From Bifidobacterium asteroides (GTDB lineage: Bacteria; Actinomycetota; Actinomycetes; Actinomycetales; Bifidobacteriaceae), in contig NZ_CP048272.1 in NCBI RefSeq assembly GCF_019469425.1, forward strand, positions 434,001 to 498,000: a DNA stretch of 64,000 nucleotides, given 5' to 3'. Position numbers and translations under genes: made by a program. The notes under the pieces are model-generated. The model saw only the letters and a program-made list of their open reading frames with translations. It ran no database searches and was not told the DNA's origin. Of the stretch, positions 34,713 through 43,522 are shown piece after piece. Positions within the stretch are counted from its first letter, which is position 1; each line of letters opens with the position of its first letter.

Positions 34713-35531
34713 ATGAAAGTAGTGATTTTCTCCACCTGCGTGGTGGACCTCATGTTTCCGAACGTGGGGAAGGCCATGGTGGAGGTGCTGGAGCGGTTCG
34801 GCTGCGACACCTATCTTCCCAAGGAGCAGATATGCTGCGCCCAGCCCACCTTCAACAGCGGATATGTCAAGGAAAGCATGCAGGTCATGCGCAACGAGGT
34901 GGATGCTCTGCTGAGTGTGGATGCCGACTACATCGTGGGCCCGGCGGGATCCTGCGTGAATATGCTCAAGGAGCTGCCCTTCCATCTGAAGAGTGACCCG
35001 GTCTACGCGGCCAAGGCCCAGACCATGGCTGACAAGACCTATGAGTTCTCACAGTTTCTCTATCGGGTGCTGGGTGTGCTGGATGCGGGCGCCGAACTTG
35101 ACGCTGTGGCCACCTATCATCGCTCCTGCCACATGACCCGGCTGCTTGGGGAACGGACCAGCCCCTTCGTTCTGCTGGACCATGTCAAGGGCTTGACCAT
35201 GATCCCCCTGCCGCACATCGAGAACTGCTGCGGGTTCGGCGGCATGTTCTCCATGAAGGAGCCTGAGATCTCCAAGCAGATGGTGGATGAGAAGGTGAAC
35301 GACGTGCTCAGCACCAAGGCCAGCGTCCTCATCTCCTGCGATCCGGGCTGTCTGATGAACATCGGCGGCCGCTTCAACCGGCGTGGCGAGAAGATCACCA
35401 TCATGCACCTGGCTGAGGTGCTCAATCACAACGTGGACATGAGTCGCGTCAAGTATGTGGAAGGCCGCTCTGCAGGCGATGGGGCCGCGGGTTCCCTCAG
35501 GGCTGCCAAAGAAGAGGGGGCTCTGGTATGA
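34713..35531 (+). CDS. lutA: L-lactate utilisation protein LutA, (Fe-S)-binding
   Basis: This is a 272-residue protein with two CCG-type domains. The first has ICCAQPTFNSGY and GPAGSC; the second has the HRSCHM, ENCCGFGGMFS and SCDPGCLMN blocks, which ligate Fe-S clusters. LutA acts with LutB and LutC in a cytoplasmic complex that oxidises L-lactate to pyruvate and passes electrons onward. ATG 34713 follows GAGAGG. Its stop overlaps the lutB start by four bases (ATGA), so the genes are translationally coupled. Confidence 0.92.
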   Translation: MKVVIFSTCVVDLMFPNVGKAMVEVLERFGCDTYLPKEQICCAQPTFNSGYVKESMQVMRNEVDALLSVDADYIVGPAGSCVNMLKELPFHLKSDPVYAAKAQTMADKTYEFSQFLYRVLGVLDAGAELDAVATYHRSCHMTRLLGERTSPFVLLDHVKGLTMIPLPHIENCCGFGGMFSMKEPEISKQMVDEKVNDVLSTKASVLISCDPGCLMNIGGRFNRRGEKITIMHLAEVLNHNVDMSRVKYVEGRSAGDGAAGSLRAAKEEGALV

Positions 35532-37033
35532 GCAGCATGGTCAATGGCAAGAAGGCTGCGCAATATCTGCGGACCAGCAAGGCTCCCTTCCTGACCAGGG
35601 TCAAAGAGTCCGAACAGGACGAATTTGCCCAACAGGCCGTGGCCAAGGCCCAGGATGCGCAGTGGATCAAGCGGGAGGCCGCCCGTCAGGAGCTGGGCAA
35701 CTGGGAACAGTGGCGCGACCTGGGCGAGCAGATTCGCCAGCACGTCATCCGCTACCTGCCTGACTACCTGGAGGAATTCGCCGACAATGTAGAGAAGCGC
35801 GGCGGCCATGTCTTCTTCGCTCAGACCGACGATGAGGCTGCCCAGTACATCAAGCAGATCGCCATCGAGAAGAAGGCCAAGCACGTCGTCAAGAGCAAGT
35901 CCATGGTGACCAGCGAGATCAACCTGGATCCTACGCTGATGACTGTGTCCGGCCTGGAAGTGCTGGAGACCGACCTGGCCGAGTTCATCCTGGAGGAGGA
36001 CGACTGGGACCAGCCCACGCATCTGGTCTTCCCTGCCCTGCACAAGAACCGTGAACAGGTTCGTCAGGTTTTCGAGAAGAAGCTGGGCTACAAGGGCGAC
36101 AACGATCCTCAGCACATGGCTCGATTCTCGCGCAAGGTTCTGCGCAAGCACTTCCTTGAGGCCGACATGGGCATCACCGGCTGCAACTTCGCCGTGGCTG
36201 ACACGGGCATGATCAACCTGGTGACCAACGAGGGCAACGCCGACCTGGCCATGTGCATCCCCAGGACCCAGGTGGTGGTCATGGGCATGGAGCGTCTGGT
36301 GCCGACCATGAAAGAGGCCGAGACCATGGACAACATGCTGGCCCGGTCCGCTGTCGGCCAGAAGCTGACCTCCTATCTGACCTACACTGCACCACGCACC
36401 GGCCAGGAGTCGGACGGGCCGGACGATGTCTATGTGGTAATTCTGGACAATGGGCGCTCCAACGCTCTGGGAACGGTTTTCGAGCCCATCCTCCAGTGCA
36501 TCCGTTGCGCCTCCTGCCTGAACGTCTGCCCCATTTACCGGCACATTGGCGGTCACGGCTACGGATCCATCTATCCCGGTCCTGTGGGTTCGGTGCTCTC
36601 GCCGGTGCTGGATGGCGGCTACGACGATTTCGGAGACCTGCCCTACGCCTGCAGCCTGTGCGCCGCGTGTACGGCCACCTGTCCGGTCAAGATCCCCCTG
36701 CATCAGCTCATGATCGAGCACAGAAGGATCATGATGGACGACCAGTCCAAGGCCAATCTGATTGACGACACCGTCATGAGGGTCATGGGCCTGGGAACCG
36801 GCCACTCCTCGCTCTTCCGTACCGCCCTAGGGGTGGATCACACCATGCTGACGCCCATATCCAAGAAGCAGCCGGAAACGGCCAAGAACCTCTTCGCCAG
36901 CGATCGGCATGTGGAATGGATGCCCTTCGTCTTCGGCGGTTGGACCAAGGTTCGTGATCTGCCGGATCCGCCCAAGCACGGGCAGAACTTCCGCAGCTGG
37001 TTCGCTCATCACAAGAAGGAGCAGCAGGCATGA
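35528..37033 (+). CDS. lutB: L-lactate utilisation protein LutB, iron-sulfur subunit
   Basis: This is a 501-residue protein. It has an N-terminal LUD domain (residues 60-300; KSKSMVTSEINLDPTL, GITGCNFAVADTGMINLVTNEGN), then two [4Fe-4S] binding sets: CIRCASCLNVCP (Cys324, 327, 330, 334) and CSLCAACTATCP (Cys375, 378, 381, 385). It is expected to carry electrons between the lactate site and the acceptor. The start overlaps lutA and the stop overlaps lutC, each by ATGA. Length and motifs match characterised LutB/YkgF proteins. Confidence 0.94.
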   Translation: MSSMVNGKKAAQYLRTSKAPFLTRVKESEQDEFAQQAVAKAQDAQWIKREAARQELGNWEQWRDLGEQIRQHVIRYLPDYLEEFADNVEKRGGHVFFAQTDDEAAQYIKQIAIEKKAKHVVKSKSMVTSEINLDPTLMTVSGLEVLETDLAEFILEEDDWDQPTHLVFPALHKNREQVRQVFEKKLGYKGDNDPQHMARFSRKVLRKHFLEADMGITGCNFAVADTGMINLVTNEGNADLAMCIPRTQVVVMGMERLVPTMKEAETMDNMLARSAVGQKLTSYLTYTAPRTGQESDGPDDVYVVILDNGRSNALGTVFEPILQCIRCASCLNVCPIYRHIGGHGYGSIYPGPVGSVLSPVLDGGYDDFGDLPYACSLCAACTATCPVKIPLHQLMIEHRRIMMDDQSKANLIDDTVMRVMGLGTGHSSLFRTALGVDHTMLTPISKKQPETAKNLFASDRHVEWMPFVFGGWTKVRDLPDPPKHGQNFRSWFAHHKKEQQA

Positions 37034-37734
37034 CCGATCGTGAGGTATTCCTGGACTACCTGGCTAAGAAGAGCGGCAGACCACGCCACCAGCTCAAGGA
37101 CCATCCTTTGGTGCCGGTCAACGATCTGCCGGAGACCACTTTGTCTGGCCACACCCAGGACGAGCTGCTGGAGATCGCCCGGAAGAGCAGCGAGGCCGTC
37201 CATGTGGACTTCCGCACCTGCACCAAGGCCGGGTTGCCCACTGCCTTGGACGAGTTCATCGATTCGCGCAAGGACGACAGCGACCATGTGATGCTGCCCA
37301 CCTCCGACCTGTTCGCAGACTTCGGTCTGGAGGAGTGGCGGGATGGCCTGAATCCGCCTGCCACTTTCTGGAAGCCGGGGGCCAGCCGCGAGGAGAACAT
37401 CAGGACTGCTGACGAATCTGGTACGGCGATTGCCTTTGCGGACTTCCTGCTGGCAGAGTCTGGCACCATCACCGTGGCAACCACTCCTGGTCAGGGTCGT
37501 GCTTTCCACTTCCTCCCGGTGCACTATCTGAGCATCATCCGCAAGTCCAAGATCCTGCCGCGAACCCGGCAGGCCATGGACTACTATGATCCAGCCCTGG
37601 TTTCAGGAGAGCTCAAGACCTCCAACATCAACTTCATCACTGGCCCCTCCAACACGGGCGATATCGAAATGGTGATCGTGGTGGGCGTGCATGGCCCTCT
37701 GGATATGACATATCTGGTGGTTGAAGATATGTAG
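37030..37734 (+). CDS. lutC: L-lactate utilisation protein LutC
   Basis: This is a 234-residue LUD-domain protein. Conserved blocks are ADESGTAIAFADFLLAESGT, the ATTPGQGRAFHFLPVHYLS turn, and NFITGPSNTGDIEMVIVVGVHGP at the C-terminus. It completes the LutABC complex. The N-terminal half is more diverged than the C-terminal half. A long hairpin follows about 40 bases after the stop. No lactate permease or LutR gene accompanies the operon. Confidence 0.92.
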   Translation: MTDREVFLDYLAKKSGRPRHQLKDHPLVPVNDLPETTLSGHTQDELLEIARKSSEAVHVDFRTCTKAGLPTALDEFIDSRKDDSDHVMLPTSDLFADFGLEEWRDGLNPPATFWKPGASREENIRTADESGTAIAFADFLLAESGTITVATTPGQGRAFHFLPVHYLSIIRKSKILPRTRQAMDYYDPALVSGELKTSNINFITGPSNTGDIEMVIVVGVHGPLDMTYLVVEDM

Positions 37735-37773
37735 CTCTATATCATTTCCTGCTTCGGCAGGTGCATTTCCCGC

Positions 37774-37818
37774 AGGTGGGGAGTCAGCGTCCTTCTTCGA
37801 GCCGCTGACTCCCCACCT
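37774..37818 (+). terminator. Terminator hairpin between lutC and rimM
   Basis: A perfect 16-base stem (AGGTGGGGAGTCAGCG and its complement at 37803-37818) with a 13-base loop, followed by CTTCTTGTT on the plus strand. It lies between the convergent lutC and rimM genes and may serve both. Confidence 0.75.
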
Positions 37819-37840
37819 ACCTTCTTGTTAAGAGACGGGG

Positions 37841-38446
37841 TCAGCCCAGGCCAGGCAGAAGTCCTCCAGGCGGATCGATGGCCACATACCCGTTTTCAAT
37901 ATCAACCTGGGGCACCAAGGCTTCGACGAAGGGTATCAGCCCTTCCGTCTCCTCGTCGCCGTCTTCGACGGTCATGCGGATCTGCAGCTGCTGCTGGGCT
38001 ACGCCGTCCAGCACGTCGCTGACCTGGCCGACCACTCGTCCGGAGGGCTCACCCAGTGAGTTGCCCGGAGCCATGCGAACCTTGAGCCCAATCAGATCAT
38101 CGGGGTACCAAGCATCCTCCTGCGCCAGCTCCTCTGCTGGATCGGCCTGGGTATACAGCTCGATGCCGTTCAATGCTTCGGAGGCGTTCCTGTCTTCGAC
38201 TCCTTGGAAGAGGACGATCCAACGCTGTTTGAAGCGGCGGGAGGAGACCACCGTGAAAACCTGACCGTCCCTGGTCTGCAACTGGGAGCCGGGGGCGAAG
38301 CGACGCTCAGGCTCGTCGGTGCAGGCATATACGTTGACCTCGCCCTTGAGCCCCTGGGCGCGGCCGATACGGCAGACCCTCAGCAACCTTCGCTGCTGAG
38401 GGTCCGGACCCTGCGGGTCGTGATTGGCGGACCGGCTGGAGCTCAC
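37841..38446 (-). CDS. rimM: Ribosome maturation factor RimM
   Basis: This is a 201-residue protein. The N-terminal RimM domain (LRVCRIGRAQGLKGEVNVYACTDEPERRF) is followed by a PRC-barrel domain (DAWYPDDLIGLKV...VGQVSDVLDG, FVEALVPQVD). It assists late maturation of the 30S head next to S19. The start is GTG, overlapping the stop of the upstream KH gene by four bases (GTGA), so expression is coupled. The first 18 residues are a polar extension. Confidence 0.93.
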   Translation of the reverse strand: MSSSRSANHDPQGPDPQQRRLLRVCRIGRAQGLKGEVNVYACTDEPERRFAPGSQLQTRDGQVFTVVSSRRFKQRWIVLFQGVEDRNASEALNGIELYTQADPAEELAQEDAWYPDDLIGLKVRMAPGNSLGEPSGRVVGQVSDVLDGVAQQQLQIRMTVEDGDEETEGLIPFVEALVPQVDIENGYVAIDPPGGLLPGLG

Positions 38447-38676
38447 CGGCGCACGTCCATGATGTCGACGCGCACCTTGTGGTCGGCCAACGCCTGGATC
38501 ACGGTGCGGATGGCGTTGGCGGTCCTGCCGCCCCTGCCGATCACGCGGCCGATGTCCTCGGGGTTGACCCGCACCCGCAACAACTCCCCGCGAGAGTTCT
38601 CGTGGGACTTGACCGACACGTCATCGGGGAAGTCCACGATGTTCCTGATCAGGTGCTCAACAGCCTGTGCAAGCAT
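38443..38676 (-). CDS. khpA: KH-domain RNA-binding protein (KhpA family)
   Basis: This is a 77-residue single KH domain with the GRGGRTANAIRTVIQAL form of the GxxG RNA-binding loop and an N-terminal LAQAVEHLIRNIVDFPDDV. This small protein is regularly found between rpsP and rimM in Gram-positive bacteria. It forms a dimer with KhpB in firmicutes, where it affects envelope growth. Position and length agree fully. Confidence 0.93.
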   Translation of the reverse strand: MLAQAVEHLIRNIVDFPDDVSVKSHENSRGELLRVRVNPEDIGRVIGRGGRTANAIRTVIQALADHKVRVDIMDVRR

Positions 38677-38711
38677 GATAGCCGGTCCTTCCAGTCCTCA
38701 GTGAATGTGCC

Positions 38712-39170
38712 TTACTCAGCAGCCTGCTCGGCCTGGGCGGCATCCGCCGACTCATCGGCCTTGGGGGCTTCCTTCTCCGCCTCAGCCTTGGCCTTGGCGT
38801 CAGCCTCGGACTTGGCGGCCTTGAGCTTCTGGGCTTCGTTCTGTGCCTGCTCGATGCGGGCCTGGGCGTCGACCTCGGCCTGCGGCACCTTAAGAGTGCC
38901 TTCCTTGCCGGGCAGATCCTTGAACTTCTGCCAGTCGCCGGTGATCTTCAGAAGGTTGAAAACAGGGTCGCTGGGCTGAGCGCCCACACCCAGCCAGTAC
39001 TGGGCGCGATCGGAGTCGATCTTGATTGAAGAAGGCTGGGTGTTGGGATCGTAGGTGCCGATCTCCTCAATGACCTTGCCATCGCGCTTCTTGCGGGAAT
39101 CGACCACGACCACGCGGTAGAAGGGGTAGAACTTCTTGCCCATTCTCTTCAGACGAATTCTGGTTGCCAA
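38712..39170 (-). CDS. rpsP: 30S ribosomal protein S16 (TTG start, long acidic/alanine-rich tail)
   Basis: This is a 152-residue protein. The core (residues 1-85: [52 protein letters not shown]) is S16. The tail from about residue 90 is Ala/Lys/Glu/Gln-rich, likely helical and ending very acidic. No ATG or GTG fits: the codon giving the universal MATRIRLKR start is TTG at 39170, with AAGGAG seven bases upstream. The frame extends further upstream but without a ribosome site. It heads the rpsP-khpA-rimM operon. Confidence 0.93.
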   Translation of the reverse strand: MATRIRLKRMGKKFYPFYRVVVVDSRKKRDGKVIEEIGTYDPNTQPSSIKIDSDRAQYWLGVGAQPSDPVFNLLKITGDWQKFKDLPGKEGTLKVPQAEVDAQARIEQAQNEAQKLKAAKSEADAKAKAEAEKEAPKADESADAAQAEQAAE

Positions 39171-39341
39171 AACGGCTCTCCTTGGTACTTGGTGTGCCCG
39201 GCGGCGTCTCCATGTGGGGCATGGTGGCGCTCCTGGCGTGTTCCTCACGGCCGTCGGAATGAGAGGGCTCCTCCGGACATGAATAACAACAAAAGTATAC
39301 CTCCACCGTGGGATATGGCGGGTGGTGAGCCTGTAAGGATT

Positions 39342-40304
39342 TCAGAGCCGACGAGGCAGAGTCAACCGGGCCACCAGCGCTCGGTGGTCGCTGCCGGGAA
39401 TCCTGAGGGCATGCATGGATTGCGGAATTAGGCCGCCGTCCGTCAAAATATGGTCGATTTCGATCAACGGCGGCAGCGCGCTTGCGGAGGGGAAGGTCGG
39501 ATGGCTGCCGGCTTTCAGGTGCAAAGATGCGTCATGCAGTCCGGATTTGGCCAGCGTAGCCCGGAAGGTCGGATGTTGCAGGGTGGCGTTGCAATCGCCC
39601 ATGACGATGGTGGGTACAGGCGGATGGGTCAGTTTGGCCAGTGCGGCGATGCCCAAACCCCACTGTCCGGCACCTCGTTGGGGTGATTTGGGATGGACGC
39701 TGGCCACTCGGATCGGTCCAGAGCTGGTCTTGAGCTCGACTAGAGGTACTGCAGCCGCCGGAAGGTCCAGAGCCGATGGCGAGGTTTTGACGGGTTGCGT
39801 GGCTGAAAGGATAGCGTTCTGGCCGCCATTGTCGTCAGGGCTCGCAGTTCCCTGTGTCAGGTAGGGCAGGAGCCGATCCAGACCTGCAGCCTGAAGCGAT
39901 TCCAGCAGCTTCCCCTCTACCTCCTGCAGAGCTAGTACCTTTATTCCATAGGCCCGCACGCAACGCACGACCTCTTCAGGATTGGACTGGCCGAAGCGAC
40001 AGTTCAGAGTCATGACGCTCAGTCCATGGTCGGAAGATGATTGACTGGTCCGGTCTGCTGGAGGCAGTCGGTAGCATAGACGCTGGCAGCTGGCCAGAGT
40101 GAGTTCTATCAGCGCCAGCAGGCATTGGGGCCAGGCGTGTGCGAAGACCGTCCATATCAGTATGGCCAACAGGGGAGCGGTCAGCAGGTCGATCAGGGCG
40201 ATCAGCTCTACCAGGGGGCGGTGCCAATCAGCTCCGGCAGGCAGGAAGCGCAGGGCCATCCACAAGGCGATGAGACCCAAGAGAATCCAGAGAAGCGTGT
40301 TCAC
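39342..40304 (-). CDS. Endonuclease/exonuclease/phosphatase (EEP) family membrane-anchored protein
   Basis: This is a 320-residue protein. Two N-terminal hydrophobic helices (about residues 3-20 and 37-65) precede an EEP domain whose metal and catalytic motifs are intact: LNCRFG, LALQEVE, VHPKSP, MGDCNA, IDHILTDG and GSDHRALVA. The domain faces outside or inside depending on helix topology, which I cannot settle. Such proteins include nucleases, sphingomyelinase-like phosphodiesterases and inositol phosphatases; substrate unknown. It lies 29 bases downstream of ffh on the same strand. Confidence 0.85.
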   Translation of the reverse strand: MNTLLWILLGLIALWMALRFLPAGADWHRPLVELIALIDLLTAPLLAILIWTVFAHAWPQCLLALIELTLASCQRLCYRLPPADRTSQSSSDHGLSVMTLNCRFGQSNPEEVVRCVRAYGIKVLALQEVEGKLLESLQAAGLDRLLPYLTQGTASPDDNGGQNAILSATQPVKTSPSALDLPAAAVPLVELKTSSGPIRVASVHPKSPQRGAGQWGLGIAALAKLTHPPVPTIVMGDCNATLQHPTFRATLAKSGLHDASLHLKAGSHPTFPSASALPPLIEIDHILTDGGLIPQSMHALRIPGSDHRALVARLTLPRRL

Positions 40305-40333
40305 GTGCCATTGTCTCCTGCATGAGGGAGGGG

Positions 40334-41950
40334 TTAGCGGCCGCCGAAGAGACCGCCCAGTCCGCCGCCAAGGTTGGGGGGCAGGTCCGGCAGGCCTTCA
40401 GGCATCTGCGGAGTTTGAGGGCGCTTAGCGAAGGCCGAGCCGCCGGAGGATTTGCCCTTGCCGGACAGGCGCTCGCGTAAAGCCTTTTCTTCGGCCTCAC
40501 GCTTCATGGGATTGCCTGAACGGGAACCCTTGCGGCCTTTCTTGCCTTTTTTGCCCTTCTTGCCGCCGCCAGCGCCCATGCCACCCATGCCTGGGATTGA
40601 ACGGCTGCCATTGGTCATCCGCTTCATCATTTTGGCTGCTTGCTCAAACCGCTGCAGCAGGCCGTTCACAGCTGAGACCGTAGTGCCGGCGCCATAGGCG
40701 ATCCGGGCCCGACGTGAGCCGTCGATGATGCTGGGGTCGCGTCGTTCCTGGGTAGTCATCGACTGGATGATTGCCTGGGTCCGGTCCACTTCCTTCTCAT
40801 CGAACTGTTCAAGCTCCTTGCGGTGCTGGGCCATGCCCGGGATCATGCCTAGGATGCTCTTGAAGGAGCCCAGCTTGCGAACCTGCTGGAGCTGTTCCAG
40901 AAAGTCGTCCAAGCCAAAGCTGCCCTCGGACATCTTCCCGGCGGCCTTGCGGGCCTCCTCCTCGTCGAACTGACGCTGGGCCTGCTCGATCAGGGTCAGG
41001 ATGTCGCCCATATCCAGAATGCGGGAGGCCATCCGGTCGGGGTGGAAGACCTCGAAGTCCTTGAGACCTTCGCCGTTGGAATCGAAGAGGATGGGCTTGC
41101 CGGTCACCGAGGCCACCGACAGGGCCGCGCCGCCGCGGGCATCGCCGTCCAGCTTGGATAGGACCACGCCGGTGAAGTCCACGCCCTGGTCGAAGGCCTT
41201 GGCTGTGGCGACGGCGTCCTGGCCGATCATGGCATCGATGACGAAGAGGATCTCGTCGGGGTGGACGGCATCGCGGATATTGCGGGCCTGTTCCATCAGC
41301 TCCTGATCCACGCCCAGCCGTCCGGCCGTATCAATGATGACCACGTCGTAGAGCTTGTCCTTGGCCACCCTGATCGAGTCGGCCGCCACCTTGACGGGGT
41401 CTCCTGTGACCTGTCCGGGGGCCGCCAGCTCGGATCCGCTGGTTTGCACGCCCGGCTCGGGTGCGTATACCGGCACTTCGGCGCGCTCGCCGACCACCTG
41501 GAGCTGGGTGACCGCGTTGGGTCGCTGCAGGTCGGCCGCCACGAGCAGTGGGGTGTGGCCGGCATCCTTGAGCCAGTAGCCCAGCTTGCCGGCCAGCGTG
41601 GTTTTGCCTGCACCCTGCAGGCCGGCCAGCATGATGACTGTGGGTGGGTTCTTAGCGAAATTGAGTGGTCGGTCCACTCCCGCGCCCAAGATGTCGGTCA
41701 GTTCGTCATAGACGATGGAGACCACCTGCTGGGCTGGGTTCAGAGCCTTGGAGACCTCCTCGCCCAGGGCGCGTTCCCGGATGCGTCCGGTAAAGGAGCG
41801 CACCACATCCAGGGAGACATCGGCATCCAGGAGGGCGCGGCGGATCTCGCGGATTGTGCCATCGATGTCGGCCTCAGTCAGCTTCCCCTTGGAGCGCAGA
41901 TGGGTGAAGGCCTGGGAGAGCCGATCGGTCAAAGATGAAAATGCTGCCAT
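40334..41950 (-). CDS. ffh: Signal recognition particle protein (SRP54)
   Basis: This is a 538-residue GTPase that recognises signal sequences and docks with FtsY for cotranslational membrane targeting. The N domain is followed by the G domain with GLQGAGKTTLAGKLG (G1), DTAGRLGVD (G3) and SKLDGDARGG (G4/insertion region), then the Met-rich M domain (GMIPGMAQ, MMKRM). Beyond it comes a Gly/Lys-rich tail and a Pro/Gly-rich end of about 60 residues. The partner 4.5S RNA is not in the window. Confidence 0.96.
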   Translation of the reverse strand: MAAFSSLTDRLSQAFTHLRSKGKLTEADIDGTIREIRRALLDADVSLDVVRSFTGRIRERALGEEVSKALNPAQQVVSIVYDELTDILGAGVDRPLNFAKNPPTVIMLAGLQGAGKTTLAGKLGYWLKDAGHTPLLVAADLQRPNAVTQLQVVGERAEVPVYAPEPGVQTSGSELAAPGQVTGDPVKVAADSIRVAKDKLYDVVIIDTAGRLGVDQELMEQARNIRDAVHPDEILFVIDAMIGQDAVATAKAFDQGVDFTGVVLSKLDGDARGGAALSVASVTGKPILFDSNGEGLKDFEVFHPDRMASRILDMGDILTLIEQAQRQFDEEEARKAAGKMSEGSFGLDDFLEQLQQVRKLGSFKSILGMIPGMAQHRKELEQFDEKEVDRTQAIIQSMTTQERRDPSIIDGSRRARIAYGAGTTVSAVNGLLQRFEQAAKMMKRMTNGSRSIPGMGGMGAGGGKKGKKGKKGRKGSRSGNPMKREAEEKALRERLSGKGKSSGGSAFAKRPQTPQMPEGLPDLPPNLGGGLGGLFGGR

Positions 41951-42262
41951 AGTGTCCCAAGTCTACCTGTCAGCCGGGAGATTGGCTGTTGATTCCTTAG
42001 GGCCTCTAGCTGGTTCTGATATATGGAACGACGATTTTGTTCAGTAGCAAAAGGCGTGTTACCCTGAATTTGCAACGTTGCAAATTAATATGAACCGGTC
42101 GGTCCGGCTCGCTGGGCATCGATGTTTGATGCCCAGGGGCCGACGGGTTCTGAAGAAACGATGCAGGGTTGCCGGCATACGGGTGTGCCGGTCCCATCGA
42201 GAGGAGCAAGAGGGATTGTGAGTGTCTTCAAGGAAGAAAGACACGGGGGAGGTGGAACCCAC
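41951..42262 (+). other. Divergent control region between ffh and the first sugar transporter
   Basis: These 312 bases separate divergent ffh and the binding-protein gene. They contain a perfect 20-base palindrome (listed separately) and AGAGGAG-rich sequence near 42200. A GTG at 42218 is an alternative start for the binding protein. No other gene is seen. Confidence 0.4.
42067..42086. promoter_or_regulatory. Perfect LacI-type operator upstream of sugar transporter 1
   Basis: AATTTGCAACGTTGCAAATT is a 20-base perfect palindrome centred on CG, the geometry of LacI-family operators. It lies about 180 bases before the binding-protein gene. TAATAT overlapping its right edge could be a -10 box. 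Confidence 0.65.
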
Positions 42263-43522
42263 ATGCCCCTATTTGCGCGACGTTGGCTCAGGCTGTTGCT
42301 AAGCCTGGCAGCCATATGCGGCATGGTGGTCTCGACCGCAGGCTGTGGCGGCGGTGATCAATCCGCCAAGGAGATCTACTTCTGGAATGGTTTGACCGGC
42401 GATGACGGCCCGGCCATGCAGAAAATCATCAAGGTCTTCAATGCACAGAGCCCTGAGTACAAGGTGGTCTTCCAGCCCATGAACGGCGGAGATTTGACCA
42501 CCAAGATCTACAGCGTCATGCAGACCGGGAAGAACATCCCCGATCTGGTCATCAACGACTCGTTTTCTACTTCGGTTTTGCAGAGCCAGGGGCTGCTCAA
42601 CCCCTCGTCGGTGTGGACCAAGTACCACCCGGAGCTCAAGGAATCGAACTTCCTGCCGCAGGCCTGGCGGAACACCGTCGTCAATGGCAAGTCCTACGGC
42701 ATACCTCTGTACATGTTCCAGATGGCCATCTATTACAACAAGGATCTGATCCACAAGTACGGCCTGGACTATATCCTGGACGACCGGCTGGTCACCACCG
42801 ATGAGATTGCCTCCATGAAGGGCAAGCTGCCCAAGGACGTCTACGGGCTCTGCCTGGGCAACCTGCCCTGGGCCATGATGTCCCTGCTCTACAGCACCGG
42901 TGGCAACATCAAGGATGGCGTCAAGGACATGACCGGTCCGGGCTGGCGCAAGCCGCTCAAGGCACTGCGCGACCTCAACGACCAGGGCATGCTCTCGCCC
43001 ATCGACAGCGACGGTGAGCAGGTCTTCGCCTCTGGGCATGCGGTCTTTGGCATGCTGGGCACTTGGGCGCAGGGCAACATGTCCTCCACCCTGGGCAAGG
43101 ACAAGGTTGGCGAGATCAACACCCTCCAGTACGGTACCGAGCACCCTTCCAACTTCCTGTACCAGCAGAACTGGCTCCAGCTCAAGGACAAGAATCGTCC
43201 CGAGGCCAAGGTCAAAGCGGCTGCCGACTTCGTGGACTTCGTCTACAAGCATTGGATGATGTGGTCGGACGTGGGATCCATATCGCCGGCCTACCGTGAC
43301 CTGAACAACCCGGAATACCAGAAGCTCATTCAGGCCTCTTTCACCAACGACAAGCGCGAGCGGCAATGGATCAAGACATCCAATTACATATATGGCGGCT
43401 ATGCCACAGCCGGGTGGGGATCCTTCATGGACATCGTCTATCGGAACATCTCACTGGAGGAAGGTCTGAAGACGCTTGATCTGATGACCCAGGGCCAGAT
43501 TCAGATTCAGGAGCAATCATGA
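42263..43522 (+). CDS. Sugar ABC transporter substrate-binding lipoprotein (CUT1), system 1
   Basis: This is a 419-residue protein. It begins with a lipoprotein signal (arginine-rich start, hydrophobic core, lipobox STAGC with Cys near residue 29) and continues with a type 1 extracellular solute-binding fold (IYFWNGLTGDDGPAMQKIIKVF, QTGKNIPDLVINDSF, IPLYMFQMAIYYNKDLI). CUT1 proteins of this sort bind oligosaccharides. ATG 42263 follows GGGGGAGGTGG. Its stop overlaps the first permease gene by ATGA. Substrate not predictable from sequence alone. Confidence 0.9.
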   Translation: MPLFARRWLRLLLSLAAICGMVVSTAGCGGGDQSAKEIYFWNGLTGDDGPAMQKIIKVFNAQSPEYKVVFQPMNGGDLTTKIYSVMQTGKNIPDLVINDSFSTSVLQSQGLLNPSSVWTKYHPELKESNFLPQAWRNTVVNGKSYGIPLYMFQMAIYYNKDLIHKYGLDYILDDRLVTTDEIASMKGKLPKDVYGLCLGNLPWAMMSLLYSTGGNIKDGVKDMTGPGWRKPLKALRDLNDQGMLSPIDSDGEQVFASGHAVFGMLGTWAQGNMSSTLGKDKVGEINTLQYGTEHPSNFLYQQNWLQLKDKNRPEAKVKAAADFVDFVYKHWMMWSDVGSISPAYRDLNNPEYQKLIQASFTNDKRERQWIKTSNYIYGGYATAGWGSFMDIVYRNISLEEGLKTLDLMTQGQIQIQEQS

